A DNA stretch of 39,262 bases from Amycolatopsis palatopharyngis (GTDB lineage Bacteria > Actinomycetota > Actinomycetes > Mycobacteriales > Pseudonocardiaceae), in NCBI RefSeq assembly GCF_003385185.1, contig NZ_PQHZ01000053.1:1-39262 (forward strand). The letters run 5' to 3'. Below the pieces are notes generated by a model, which had not been told where the DNA came from, made no database searches, and saw only the letters and a program-made list of their open reading frames with translations. This document shows positions 30,121 through 39,061 of the stretch, piece by piece. The position numbers were made by a program, and so were the translations under genes. Positions within the stretch are counted from its first letter, which is position 1; each line of letters begins with the position of its first letter.

Positions 30121-31425
30121 TTAGGCGAGGGCGGCCAGGGCTGTGTGGACCATGACTCGGGTGCCGGCGAGGAGTGCGCGCTCGTCTAGTTCGAAGGTGG
30201 GCTGGTGCAGATCGCGCATCGCGCCCTCGCCCGGCCAGACGCCGAGGCGGGCGAATGCGCCCGGCGCTTGCTGCAGGTACCAGCCGAAGTCCTCACCGCC
30301 GGAGGACTGCTCGGTGCCTGCGAGGGAGTCGTCGCCCAGTGCGGCTTCGACTCCGGCACGCAGCAGGTACGTACTGTCCGGGTCACACACCACCGGTGGC
30401 ACGCCCCTGCGGTAGTCCAGTTCGAAACCGACACCGGTCGGCGCCAGCAGGGACTCCACCGACGCGGCCACCAGCGGCTCCAGCTCCGTCCACACGTCGT
30501 GGTCCGCGGTCCGCAGTGTGCCGCGCAGCAGGCCCTCCTGGGGGACCGCGTTCGCGGCCTCGCCAGCGTGCACCGCCCCCCACACCAGCACGGTGCCGGA
30601 GCGCGGGTCGACGCGGCGGGAGAGCACCGACGGCAGCGAGGTGATCACTGTGCCCAGCGCGTGCACCAGGTCGGCCGTCAGGTGCGGCCGGGAGGTGTGC
30701 CCGCCTGGGGAGGTCAGCCGCAGCTCGATCAGGTCGGCCGCGGAGGTGAGCGCACCCACCCTGGTGCCGACCCTGCCGACCGGCAGCCGCGGATCGCAGT
30801 GCAGGCCGAAGATCCGGTCGACACCCTCGAGCGCGCCGGCCGCGATCGCGTCGAGCGCGCCGCCGGGCATGACCTCCTCGGCCGGCTGGAAGATCAGCCG
30901 GACGCGGCCGGGCAGCTCCGGCGCCGTCGACAGCGCGAGGCCCGCGGCCAGCAGGATCGTGGTGTGGGCGTCGTGTCCACAGGCATGCGCGACACCGTCG
31001 ACGGTGGACGAGTAGGGCAGCCCCGTCGCCTCGGTTAGCGGCAGCGCGTCCATGTCGCCGCGCAGCGCCACGCACACCGGGCCGGAGCCGATGTCACAGA
31101 CCACGCCCGTGCCGCCTGGCAGGACCGTGGGCCGCAGGCCGACCGCCCGCAGTTTCCGCACGATGAGTTCGGTGGTGGCGTACTCGTGCCGGGCCAGTTC
31201 GGGGTTTGCGTGGATATGCCTGCGCCAGCCGACGACGTCGGCCGCGTTCGCCCGCAACCAGTCGTCGAGCCAGAACGGCCCTCGTCCCGCACCCACATCC
31301 TGCACAGAAGTCATGCTGACGCCGGATTCGGTGATCAGCGCGGTGGAACCCGTGGAATCCCCGGTCGAGCGAGACCTGCCGTCCGGCTCCCTGGGAACAC
31401 CTGGCCGTGAATCGAGCACCGTCAC
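30121..31425 (-). CDS. M20-family amidohydrolase/peptidase
   Basis: 434 residues. M20D family (hippurate hydrolase / IAA-amino acid hydrolase type). Metal-site motifs: RRHIHANPELARHEYATTE, VALRGDMDALPL, HACGHDAHTTILLAA, IFQPAEEVMPGGA and GGEDFGWYLQQAPGAFARLG; LHCDPRLPVG provides a further His. It probably removes an acyl group from an amino acid or small amide in the cytosol. The GTG at 31425 has GGAGGTG upstream and is preferred; it gives a 37-residue polar extension before an internal ATG (31314) at which many relatives begin. From memory, mycobacteria have amiA1/amiB1 in the same place after lpdA. It ends directly at the 21-bp repeat array. Confidence 0.88.
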   Translation of the reverse strand: MTVLDSRPGVPREPDGRSRSTGDSTGSTALITESGVSMTSVQDVGAGRGPFWLDDWLRANAADVVGWRRHIHANPELARHEYATTELIVRKLRAVGLRPTVLPGGTGVVCDIGSGPVCVALRGDMDALPLTEATGLPYSSTVDGVAHACGHDAHTTILLAAGLALSTAPELPGRVRLIFQPAEEVMPGGALDAIAAGALEGVDRIFGLHCDPRLPVGRVGTRVGALTSAADLIELRLTSPGGHTSRPHLTADLVHALGTVITSLPSVLSRRVDPRSGTVLVWGAVHAGEAANAVPQEGLLRGTLRTADHDVWTELEPLVAASVESLLAPTGVGFELDYRRGVPPVVCDPDSTYLLRAGVEAALGDDSLAGTEQSSGGEDFGWYLQQAPGAFARLGVWPGEGAMRDLHQPTFELDERALLAGTRVMVHTALAALA

Positions 31426-31534
31426 GCCGCACCTCCGTTCGAGGCACCCACACCAAGCCGATCGAGCGCAGCGGCTACCGCAACATCGAACCTTCGCTGG
31501 GTGATGATTGTCGTACGCATTTGCAGAGAGTGTT

Positions 31535-31559
31535 GCACCAAACAGGTGATGCGTGGTGC
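31535..31559. promoter_or_regulatory. inverted repeat GCACCA/TGGTGC upstream of amidohydrolase gene
   Basis: GCACCA (31535-31540) and TGGTGC (31554-31559) are separated by 13 bases in the somewhat AT-richer 216-base gap upstream of the amidohydrolase start. It may be an operator, but 6-base arms are weak evidence. Nothing else was recognised in this gap. Confidence 0.25.
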
Positions 31560-31641
31560 GACCAGTCTACCTGGCGAGACAGCCGGTAGCGGGCGTGCGG
31601 CGAACGGCTAGACGGAATTCAGTCAGGCTGTAACGGGTCGC

Positions 31642-31974
31642 CTACTTGCTGTTCTTGGTCCGCTTCTTCCGCACGCTGCGACCCCACAGCACGATCACCA
31701 AGAGCACCGCGGCGATACCGCCGACGATCAGCTTGTTCTTCGTCTTCTCCGCGTTGGCCTGCTCACTTTCGGCAGGATCCAGCGTCGGCCCCGGCTCCGG
31801 AGTCGTGTCCTGGGTGAGCGCAGGATCGGCTGCGACGAACGGTGCTGCCGCGACGAACGGTTGCCCGCCGACCGGTTCGGCCAGCGCCACAGCACCACCC
31901 GCGCCCAGCGCCACCGCAAGTCCGAGCAGCGTGGCGAGCACCATGTCCCTGGCTCGGGTCACCATCATCGACAC
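31642..31974 (-). CDS. small secreted membrane-anchored protein, unknown function
   Basis: 110 residues. An N-terminal signal-like segment (MVLATLLGLAVALGAGGAVALA) with an A-L-A site is followed by a Pro/Glu/Thr-rich outer stretch of about 45 residues. A C-terminal helix (LIVGGIAAVLLVIVLWG) and a very basic tail SVRKKRTKNSK end it, the layout of a type I surface protein; there is no LPXTG sorting motif. I do not recognise the family. The GTG at 31974 lies 4 bases after GGAGG; ATG codons at 31968 and 31965 are alternatives. It follows meaB on the same strand by 61 bases. Confidence 0.68.
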   Translation of the reverse strand: MSMMVTRARDMVLATLLGLAVALGAGGAVALAEPVGGQPFVAAAPFVAADPALTQDTTPEPGPTLDPAESEQANAEKTKNKLIVGGIAAVLLVIVLWGRSVRKKRTKNSK

Positions 31975-32035
31975 TCGGCCTCCGCCTCCCTCGCGAACAC
32001 AGGACACCAGTCTGCCCTGCCGGATGCCACCCTGA

Positions 32036-33037
32036 TCAGTCGCCACGCGGGTGATCACCGGTGAAGGCACCCAGAATCCGTTCGGCCGCCAGGGTGGCCG
32101 TCAGCTCACCCGCGCGCACCGCCCGCTCCACCTCCGGCACGACCGCCTTCACCTCGACGTGCGTCGCCAGCCTGCCGAGCAGCTGGTCACGGACCATCGC
32201 CCAGGTCCAGTCCACCTGCTGCCTGCTGCGCTTCTCCGCGAACTCCCCGGACTCACGCAGCGCATCGGCGTGCCGTTCGATCTGCTGCCACACGATGTCG
32301 AGGCCGACGTCGTTGAGCGCACTGCAGGTCAGTACCGGTGGCGTCCACTCCGCGTCCGGGCCGTAGATCATCCGCAACGCCCCGGACAGCTCCCGCGCCG
32401 CCCTGCGGGCCTCCCGCTCGTGCTCGCCGTCGGCCTTGTTCACCGTGATGACGTCGGCGAGTTCCAGTACGCCCTTCTTGATGCCCTGAAGCTGGTCTCC
32501 AGTACGGGCCAGGGTGAGGAACAGGAAGCAGTCGACCATGTTCGCGACGGTGACCTCGGACTGCCCGACGCCGACCGTTTCGACCAGCACGATGTCGTAG
32601 CCGGCCGCCTCCATCAGCACGATCGTCTCGCGCGTGGCCCTGGCCACCCCGCCGAGCGTGCCGGAGGTCGGCGAGGGCCGGATGAAGGCCGCCGGGTCCA
32701 CCCCGAGCCGCGCCATCCTGGTCTTGTCCCCGAGGATGCTGCCGCCGGTCCGGGTGGAGGACGGGTCGACCGCGAGGACCGCGACGCGATGCCCCGCTCC
32801 GGTCAGATCGGTGCCCAGCTGGTCGATAAATGTCGACTTGCCGACACCGGGTACCCCGGTGATCCCCACCCGGTGCGATCCACCGGCGTGCGGCAGCAGC
32901 TCGACCAGCAATTCCTGGGCCCGCGCCTGGTGATCCGGCCTGCTCGACTCCACCAGCGTGATCGCCCTGGAGAGCATGCCCCGGTCCCCGGCCAGCACGC
33001 CCTTGGCGTACTCGGACACGTCGATCCCCCGTGCCAC
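32036..33037 (-). CDS. meaB: methylmalonyl-CoA mutase-associated GTPase MeaB
   Basis: 333 residues. MeaB is a G-protein chaperone that gates cofactor delivery to methylmalonyl-CoA mutase and protects the radical enzyme from inactivation. G3E-family motifs: P-loop GITGVPGVGKST, VDPSSTRTGGSILGDKTRM, LVETVGVGQSE (Walker B region), VNKAD (guanine specificity) and a C-terminal dimerisation arm. The GTG start lies 6 bases past the stop of the mutase large-subunit gene, so the order mutA-mutB-meaB is one operon. The family is also called ArgK/YgfD, but the mutase neighbours settle the role. Confidence 0.95.
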   Translation of the reverse strand: MARGIDVSEYAKGVLAGDRGMLSRAITLVESSRPDHQARAQELLVELLPHAGGSHRVGITGVPGVGKSTFIDQLGTDLTGAGHRVAVLAVDPSSTRTGGSILGDKTRMARLGVDPAAFIRPSPTSGTLGGVARATRETIVLMEAAGYDIVLVETVGVGQSEVTVANMVDCFLFLTLARTGDQLQGIKKGVLELADVITVNKADGEHEREARRAARELSGALRMIYGPDAEWTPPVLTCSALNDVGLDIVWQQIERHADALRESGEFAEKRSRQQVDWTWAMVRDQLLGRLATHVEVKAVVPEVERAVRAGELTATLAAERILGAFTGDHPRGD

Positions 33038-33043
33038 GCCCGC

Positions 33044-35227
33044 TCAGTCCCCCGCGTGTCGCGCTTCGAGCTGACGGAGCAGGTCGATCGCGGCGTCGGC
33101 GATCACCGTGCCCGGCCCGAAGATCGCCGCCGCACCCGCCTTGCGCAGGTCGTCGTAGTCCTGCGGCGGGATGACCCCGCCGACGACCACGACGATGTCG
33201 TCGCGCCCCAGCTCGGCCAGCTCACCACGCAACGCGGGAACGAGGGACAGGTGCCCCGCCGCGAGCGAGGACACGCCCACCACGTGCACGTCCGCTTCGA
33301 CCGCCTGGCGCGCGACCTCGGCCGGGGTGGAGAACAGTGGCCCGACGTCCACGTCGAAGCCGATGTCGGCGAACGCCGTGGCGATCACCTTCTGGCCGCG
33401 GTCGTGGCCGTCCTGGCCCATCTTGGCCACGAGGATCCGGGGGCGCCTGCCCTCCTCCTCGGCGAACTTGGCCACCTGCTCGCGGGCCTGCTCCACGTTC
33501 TGGGACTTGCCGACCTCGTCGCGGTACACCCCGGAGATGGTACGAATCTGCCCGGAGTGGCGCCCCCATACGCTCTCCAGCGCGTCGGAGATCTCCCCGA
33601 CCGTGGCCTTCGCCCGCGCCGCGTCGATGGCCAGTGCCAGCAGGTTGCCGTCGCCCCGCGCGCCCTCGGTCAGCCTGCGCAGCGCGTCCTGGGTGGTGTT
33701 CTCGTCGCGTTCCTCGCGCAGCCTGCGCAGCTTCTCCAGCTGCTGCGCGCGCACGTCGGCGTTGTCCACCCTGAGCACGTCGATCTGCTCGGCGGCGTCG
33801 TCGCCGGTGAGCTGGTACTTGTTCACCCCGATCACCGGCTGCCGTCCGGAGTCGATCCGCGCCTGGGTGCGGGCCGCCGCCTCCTCGATCCGCAGCTTCG
33901 GGATACCCGCGTCGATCGCGCGCGCCATGCCGCCCGCGGCCTCCACCTCACTGATGTGCGCCCACGCCTTACGCGCGAGGTCGTAGGTCAGCTTCTCGAT
34001 GAACGCGCTGCCACCCCACGGGTCGATCACCCTCGTCGTGCCCGACTCCTGCTGCAGCATCAGCTGCGTGTTCCGGGCAATCCTGGCGGAGAAGTCGGTG
34101 GGCAGGGCCAGCGCCTCATCAAGGGCGTTGGTGTGCAAGGACTGCGTATGCCCCTGTGTCGCGGCCATCGCCTCGACACAGGTGCGGGTGACGTTGTTGT
34201 AGACGTCCTGCGCGGTCAGCGACCAGCCCGAGGTCTGGCAGTGCGTGCGCAGCGAAAGCGACTTGCTCGACGCCGGCTCGAACTGCTTGACCAGCTTGGC
34301 CCACAGCAGCCTCGCCGCCCGCAGCTTGGCGACCTCCATGAAGAAGTTCATCCCGATGGCCCAGAAGAACGACAGTCGCGGAGCGAACTTGTCGATGTCC
34401 AGTCCGCCTGCCAGGCCCGAACGGATGTACTCGACGCCGTCGGCGAGGGTGTAGGCCAGCTCCAGATCGGCGGTCGCTCCCGCCTCCTGCATGTGGTAGC
34501 CGGAGATGGAGATCGAGTTGAACCGGGGCATCCGCTGCGAGGTGTAGGTGAAGATGTCGGAGATGATCCGCATCGACGGCTGCGGCGGGTAGATGTAGGT
34601 GTTGCGGACCATGAACTCCTTGAGGATGTCGTTCTGGATGGTCCCCGCCAGCTGTTCCGGCTCGACCCCCTGCTCCTCGGCCGCCACCACGTAGAGCGCC
34701 ATGACCGGTAGCACCGCACCGTTCATGGTCATCGACACGCTCATCTTGTCCAGCGGGATGCCGTCGAAGAGCTGACGCATGTCGTAGATGGAGTCGATCG
34801 CGACACCGGCCATGCCGACGTCACCGGCGACGCGCGGGTGATCGGAGTCGTAACCACGGTGGGTGGCCAGGTCGAAGGCGACCGACAGTCCTTTTTGGCC
34901 CGCTGCGAGATTGCGGCGATAGAACGCGTTGGACTCCTGCGCCGTGGAGAATCCGGCGTACTGGCGCACGGTCCACGGCTGGTTCACGTACATCGTCGGG
35001 TACGGACCGCGCAGGAACGGCGCGACGCCGGGATAGGTCTCCAGGAAGTCCACATCTGACAGATCATCACCGGTGTAGACCGGCTTGATGCCGATTCCTT
35101 CTGGGGTCTCCCAGGTGAGCGCGTCGTCCCCCTTGCCGGTGCTCGCGTGCAGGGCTTCCGCCCATTCGGAGCGGTCGGCGGGCTCCGGTGTGCCGAGGTC
35201 GATGTCGGCGAAATCGGGGATGCTCAT
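33044..35227 (-). CDS. mutB: methylmalonyl-CoA mutase large (catalytic) subunit
   Basis: 727 residues. It isomerises (R)-methylmalonyl-CoA to succinyl-CoA with adenosylcobalamin. The TIM-barrel part has RGPYPTMYVNQPWTVRQYAGFSTAQESN, FDLATHRGYDSDHP, SVSMTMNGAVLPVMA and RTHCQTSGWSL. The C-terminal B12 domain has GQDGHDRGQKV (lower-ligand His608), GPLFSTPAEVARQAVEADVHVVGVSSLAAGH and VVGGVIPPQDY. All these look intact. The ATG overlaps the stop of the small-subunit gene (ATGA, 35224-35227), so translation is coupled, and meaB follows. No methylmalonyl-CoA epimerase gene is in the window. Confidence 0.97.
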   Translation of the reverse strand: MSIPDFADIDLGTPEPADRSEWAEALHASTGKGDDALTWETPEGIGIKPVYTGDDLSDVDFLETYPGVAPFLRGPYPTMYVNQPWTVRQYAGFSTAQESNAFYRRNLAAGQKGLSVAFDLATHRGYDSDHPRVAGDVGMAGVAIDSIYDMRQLFDGIPLDKMSVSMTMNGAVLPVMALYVVAAEEQGVEPEQLAGTIQNDILKEFMVRNTYIYPPQPSMRIISDIFTYTSQRMPRFNSISISGYHMQEAGATADLELAYTLADGVEYIRSGLAGGLDIDKFAPRLSFFWAIGMNFFMEVAKLRAARLLWAKLVKQFEPASSKSLSLRTHCQTSGWSLTAQDVYNNVTRTCVEAMAATQGHTQSLHTNALDEALALPTDFSARIARNTQLMLQQESGTTRVIDPWGGSAFIEKLTYDLARKAWAHISEVEAAGGMARAIDAGIPKLRIEEAAARTQARIDSGRQPVIGVNKYQLTGDDAAEQIDVLRVDNADVRAQQLEKLRRLREERDENTTQDALRRLTEGARGDGNLLALAIDAARAKATVGEISDALESVWGRHSGQIRTISGVYRDEVGKSQNVEQAREQVAKFAEEEGRRPRILVAKMGQDGHDRGQKVIATAFADIGFDVDVGPLFSTPAEVARQAVEADVHVVGVSSLAAGHLSLVPALRGELAELGRDDIVVVVGGVIPPQDYDDLRKAGAAAIFGPGTVIADAAIDLLRQLEARHAGD

Positions 35228-37125
35228 GCTTGGACTCCCAGCGTGTTCAGGGTGCTGGTCAGAACGGCGAGCGCGTCGCACCCGGCGAACACGAACCCGT
35301 TGAGGTCGGGGTACTCCTCGGTTGGTTTACCTGCCAGCAGCACTGTTTCGGCTCCCGCCTCCCGTAGTGCGGCGGCGACCGGCTGGGCCTGCTCCGGATA
35401 CGCCTTGTCGCTGCCACAGACACAGGCGACGGTGCTGCCGCTCTCCCGGAACGCCGCTACGACATCCTCGACGCCTGTGGTGGCCCCGGCCTGCACCGGT
35501 TCGACACCGCCGGCCTGGAAGAGGTTCGAAGCGAAAGACGCTCGCGCGGTGTGCGCTGCTACCGGGCCGAGCGTCGCGAGGAAGACCCGCGGCCGGGCAC
35601 CAGCGGCGGCGAGGTGGGCGTCCGAGCGATCACGTAGCTCCTCGTACCCCTGGGCGTAACGAATCCTCGGCAGTCCGTCCGTTTCGGACACAGCGGGCGA
35701 GGGTTTCCGCTCCAGCGGCCGCTCGGCCAGGTTCGGAAACTCGCTCACACCGGTGATCGCGTCCTCGCGGGTGGCCAGCCGCCGCTGCCGGGTGGCCATC
35801 GTGGCGGCGAGCCGGTCGGCGAGGAAGCCGGAGTCCAGGGTGGACTCGATGCCGCCCTGGCGCTCGATCTCGGTGAACTCCCGCCAGGCCGCGCGAGCGA
35901 GCTCTTCGGTCAGATTCTCGACGTACCAGGATCCGCCAGCGGGATCGATCACTCCAGCCAGTTTGGACTCTTCCAGCAGAATCGCCTGTGTGTTGCGGGC
36001 GATGCGCCTGGCGAAGGAGTCGGACTGTCCCAGTGCGGCATCGAATGGCAGCACGGTGACCGCGTCCGCGCCGCCGACACCCGCGGCGAAACATGCGACG
36101 CAGCCACGCAGCAGGTTCACCCACGGGTCGCGCCGGGTGAGCATGGCCGTGGACGTCACGGCGTGCTGGCGCATGCCTCGGCTCGCGACTCCCGCACCCG
36201 ACACCTCGGTGACCCTGGCCCAGAGCCTGCGGGCGGCACGCAACTTGGCGATGGTGAGGAACTGATCTGCCGTGGCCGCGAGCCGGAACTCCAACTGGCT
36301 CGCCGCCTGGTCCACGTCCAGTCCGGCAGCGGTGAGGGCGCGCAGATAGGCGACACCGGCGGCCACCGACGCGCCGAGTTCCTGCGCGTCGGACCCGCCT
36401 GCCTCGTGGAACGGCAACCCGTCCACGGCGATCGTGCGCAGCTTCGGGTGCTTGCCTGCCGTCCGGGCCGCCAGTTCCGCCGCGGGCGCGAGGTCATGGG
36501 CCTGACCGGTGCGAGCACGCAGGCCGATCGGGTCGGCACCGATATTGCCGCCGACCTCGCTGGCCGGGACCTTCCGCTCGGCGAAGACCTCCAGCAACGC
36601 GTCCGCGGCGGCGGCGTACTCGGCACCGGCATCGAGCACGACCGGCGCCAGGTCGACGTAGACCTCGTTCAGCGCATCCGCGAGGCGGTCGATCGGCACG
36701 CCGCCCGCCCCCGCGCGCAACCACAGGGACTGCACACCGCCGTGCAGATCGGCCAGTGCGGCTCGGTTGGCCGCGACCGGGTCGGGGTCCGCGACCAGCG
36801 CGCGGACCTCCCAGCCGGTGCCCACGTGCCCCTCGGGCCGGGCGCCACGCACGAACGGCGGCAACCCGGGCATTCCGGTGGGCGCGGCGGCGTCCTCGGC
36901 GGTGTACAGCGGCTGGATCTCGATGCCGTCGTAGGTCCGGCTGCTCAGCACGGACTCCGGAGCGTCGTGCAACCCCTCCGGCAGCGCACCGCTCTTGCGC
37001 AGCACGCCCGCCACCAGCTCCCGCCACTGCGCCTTGTCCGGCCGGTCGAACTCGGCCGCCAGGGCCAGCTCGTCGGGCTCCCGATCACTGGGCGGTGTCG
37101 CCTCGGCCACGTCGCTCGAAGTCAT
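35224..37125 (-). CDS. mutA: methylmalonyl-CoA mutase small subunit
   Basis: 633 residues. This is the non-catalytic partner of the heterodimeric mutase. It keeps the overall barrel and B12-domain shape but has lost key residues: the B12 motif is LGPVAAHTARASF, where the large subunit has GQDGHDRG. The substrate-site segment RPEGHVGTGWEVRALV replaces the large-subunit RGPYPTMYVNQPWTVRQY. Such loss is normal for small subunits. The ATG at 37125 is 8 bases after a -10-like TACCAT, so the operon may start with a leaderless message. It is the first gene of mutA-mutB-meaB, divergent from the kinase gene with 123 bases between. Confidence 0.95.
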   Translation of the reverse strand: MTSSDVAEATPPSDREPDELALAAEFDRPDKAQWRELVAGVLRKSGALPEGLHDAPESVLSSRTYDGIEIQPLYTAEDAAAPTGMPGLPPFVRGARPEGHVGTGWEVRALVADPDPVAANRAALADLHGGVQSLWLRAGAGGVPIDRLADALNEVYVDLAPVVLDAGAEYAAAADALLEVFAERKVPASEVGGNIGADPIGLRARTGQAHDLAPAAELAARTAGKHPKLRTIAVDGLPFHEAGGSDAQELGASVAAGVAYLRALTAAGLDVDQAASQLEFRLAATADQFLTIAKLRAARRLWARVTEVSGAGVASRGMRQHAVTSTAMLTRRDPWVNLLRGCVACFAAGVGGADAVTVLPFDAALGQSDSFARRIARNTQAILLEESKLAGVIDPAGGSWYVENLTEELARAAWREFTEIERQGGIESTLDSGFLADRLAATMATRQRRLATREDAITGVSEFPNLAERPLERKPSPAVSETDGLPRIRYAQGYEELRDRSDAHLAAAGARPRVFLATLGPVAAHTARASFASNLFQAGGVEPVQAGATTGVEDVVAAFRESGSTVACVCGSDKAYPEQAQPVAAALREAGAETVLLAGKPTEEYPDLNGFVFAGCDALAVLTSTLNTLGVQA

Positions 37126-37133
37126 AACCCACG

Positions 37134-37139
37134 ATGGTA
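37134..37139 (-). promoter_or_regulatory. -10 box TACCAT of mutA operon
   Basis: On the minus strand TACCAT is 8 bases before the ATG of mutA. No ribosome binding site is visible in the spacer. Confidence 0.45.
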
Positions 37140-37191
37140 GGGCTCAACGGGCCCGCCGACATGTGAGGCTGATCGCGGTTTGCCCTGCCCG

Positions 37192-37208
37192 CACCGCCGT
37201 CGGCGGTG
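37192..37208. promoter_or_regulatory. 17-base palindrome CACCGCCG-T-CGGCGGTG
   Basis: Perfect 8-base arms around one base, in the 123-base gap between the divergent mutA and kinase genes. It sits just upstream of the expected -35 region of the kinase promoter, a plausible activator or repressor site. High GC makes chance palindromes more likely. Confidence 0.35.
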
Positions 37209-37248
37209 GGGCCGAGCAGGCGATGGCGGCTACGCCACAATGGTCGGC

Positions 37249-39030
37249 GTGTCCACCTCCGGCAGCGGCACCGACAGCGAATCGGGACCGGCAGGTCCTC
37301 CCGAAGGGGAGCGCCTGGCCGGCGCCGAGCCGCGCGTGGTCGCAGGTCGGTACCGGTTGCACGCCGTGCTCGGCTCGGGCTCGATGGGCACCGTCTGGTC
37401 GGCCTACGACGAGTTCCTGCACCGTCCGGTCGCGGTGAAGGAGGTACGCCTGCCGCCAGGGGTCCCGCCCGCGCAAGCCGCGGAACTGCGCGAGCGGACG
37501 CTGCGCGAGGCCAGGGCGATCGCGGTGCTCTCGCACCCGAACGTGATCATCCTGCATGACGTCGCGAGGGAGAACGACGAGCCGTTCGTCGTCATGGAGC
37601 TGGTACCGGGCCGCAGCCTCGCCGGCCTGCTGCGAGCGCATGGTCCGCTGAGTGTGGCTCAGGCGGCGGCGGTCGGCGACGCGGTCGCGGCCGCACTCGA
37701 GGCCGCGCACACCGCGGGGATCACGCACCGCGACGTGAAGCCGGGCAACGTGCTGGTCGCCAAGGACGGGCGGATCAAGCTCAACGACTTCGGCATCGCC
37801 CGCAATGTCTCCGAGGCGACGATGACCCGCACGGGAATGATGCTCGGCTCACCCGCTTACATCGCGCCCGAGGTCGCCTCCGGCGGGGCGGTGACCCCGG
37901 GCGCCGACCTGTGGGGTCTCGGCGCGACGCTGTTCGCCGCCGTCGAGGGCAGGCCGCCCTACGACGCCGACGGTGATCCGTTGGAGACCGTGGGCCGGGT
38001 GGTGCACGGCGATGTTCCACCGCCGGCTCCCGGACCGCTCGCTCCGATGATCCAGGGTCTGATGGCCAAGGAACCGGGAGCGCGGATGCCGCTGCGCGAG
38101 GTCCGGCGGCGGCTGTATCCACTTCTCGCCCGGCCGCGCCACCTGCTGTTCGCGCCCGAACTGTTCGCCGATGCGGGTGCCTCGCCAGCACCGGACCGTG
38201 CGGACACCACGACCACGCAGGTCATCGCACCGGTCATGCCACGGCCCGCGCGGGCGGAGCCGGAAACGGTAACGGAAGACGAGCGGGCGGTGCTGGCCAG
38301 CGATCCCGGCCCGCTGCCCTTCGGTGCGGCGGCTTCGGCGGCCACCGCGGACAGCGGTGTTTCCGGCCGGGGCGTGCTGCGCGGAGTCGTACTCGTCGTA
38401 CTCGCCGTGCTGCTGTTCATCGCGGCCGCTGTGGGCGGGTTCGCGCTGACCAGGGCCGTCGGGGCGCAGCCGCTCACGCCACCGCAGCGGCCCGCTCCCG
38501 AGTCCCCTGCCGCGCCGCCGCTGAGTGAGCTGGTGACCAGGCAGGGTGACGCGACGAGTGTGCGCGGCACCAACGACGGAATGTTCTCGGTGGACGTGCC
38601 GGAGGACTGGACGACGTCGGTCACTCAGCAACGGGGGAACGCACTGCCGCCGAGCACACTCGTGCAGTTCGTCTCCCCGGACGGCAGGCAGGCGCTGGAC
38701 GTGCAGCGGTTCGACGGCCCGCTGTCTCCGGAGGAGTACGGCGCGACGCTGCGGGCGCAGTGGCCGCCGAGCGACTTCGTGCCCGGCGAGACGGAACGAC
38801 TGTCCGAGCGGGACGGCCTGCTGCTCACCTACCGCACGGTCGAGACCCCTACGGCGGACAGTCCGGCACAGGACAGTGTCCGCTCGCTTAACCGCACCAC
38901 GTTCGCGCAGGTCTTTCCCAGCGGGGCGAGCCTCTGGGTGGTGTCGGTCACCGTGCCGACCGACCAGGAGGGCACCGGCCGCACCGAACTCTTCGACCGG
39001 ATGGCCCCGACCTTCCGCAGCACCTCCTAA
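37249..39030 (+). CDS. transmembrane serine/threonine protein kinase with outer sensor domain
   Basis: 593 residues. Kinase domain about 34-305: glycine loop LGSGSMGTVW, Lys64 (VAVKEV), HRDVKPGNVL (Asp162), DFGIARN (Asp180) and GSPAYIAPE; all catalytic residues are present. A juxtamembrane linker with Thr-rich TTTTQV leads to one membrane helix (about 376-406). The roughly 185-residue outer part starts with a Pro-rich stalk and continues FSVDVPEDWTTSVTQQ...STLVQFVSPDGRQALDVQRF, resembling LpqN/PsbP-like lipid- or ligand-binding domains rather than PASTA repeats. The GTG start is 7 bases after CACAAT, so the message may be leaderless; an ATG at 37240 is the alternative. The signal and targets are unknown. 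Confidence 0.92.
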   Translation: MSTSGSGTDSESGPAGPPEGERLAGAEPRVVAGRYRLHAVLGSGSMGTVWSAYDEFLHRPVAVKEVRLPPGVPPAQAAELRERTLREARAIAVLSHPNVIILHDVARENDEPFVVMELVPGRSLAGLLRAHGPLSVAQAAAVGDAVAAALEAAHTAGITHRDVKPGNVLVAKDGRIKLNDFGIARNVSEATMTRTGMMLGSPAYIAPEVASGGAVTPGADLWGLGATLFAAVEGRPPYDADGDPLETVGRVVHGDVPPPAPGPLAPMIQGLMAKEPGARMPLREVRRRLYPLLARPRHLLFAPELFADAGASPAPDRADTTTTQVIAPVMPRPARAEPETVTEDERAVLASDPGPLPFGAAASAATADSGVSGRGVLRGVVLVVLAVLLFIAAAVGGFALTRAVGAQPLTPPQRPAPESPAAPPLSELVTRQGDATSVRGTNDGMFSVDVPEDWTTSVTQQRGNALPPSTLVQFVSPDGRQALDVQRFDGPLSPEEYGATLRAQWPPSDFVPGETERLSERDGLLLTYRTVETPTADSPAQDSVRSLNRTTFAQVFPSGASLWVVSVTVPTDQEGTGRTELFDRMAPTFRSTS

Positions 39031-39061
39031 GCGCCCTGCCGTCCCCGACTTTCCTTGGTAT

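Noticed and set aside
32051..34711. 886-codon open frame on the plus strand opposite meaB and mutB
   Set aside because: His/Arg/Val-rich nonsense translation antisense to two enzymes with complete motifs.
37126..37248. Cobalamin riboswitch before mutA
   Set aside because: Only 123 bases separate the divergent genes, mutA appears leaderless, and no B12-box sequence was found.
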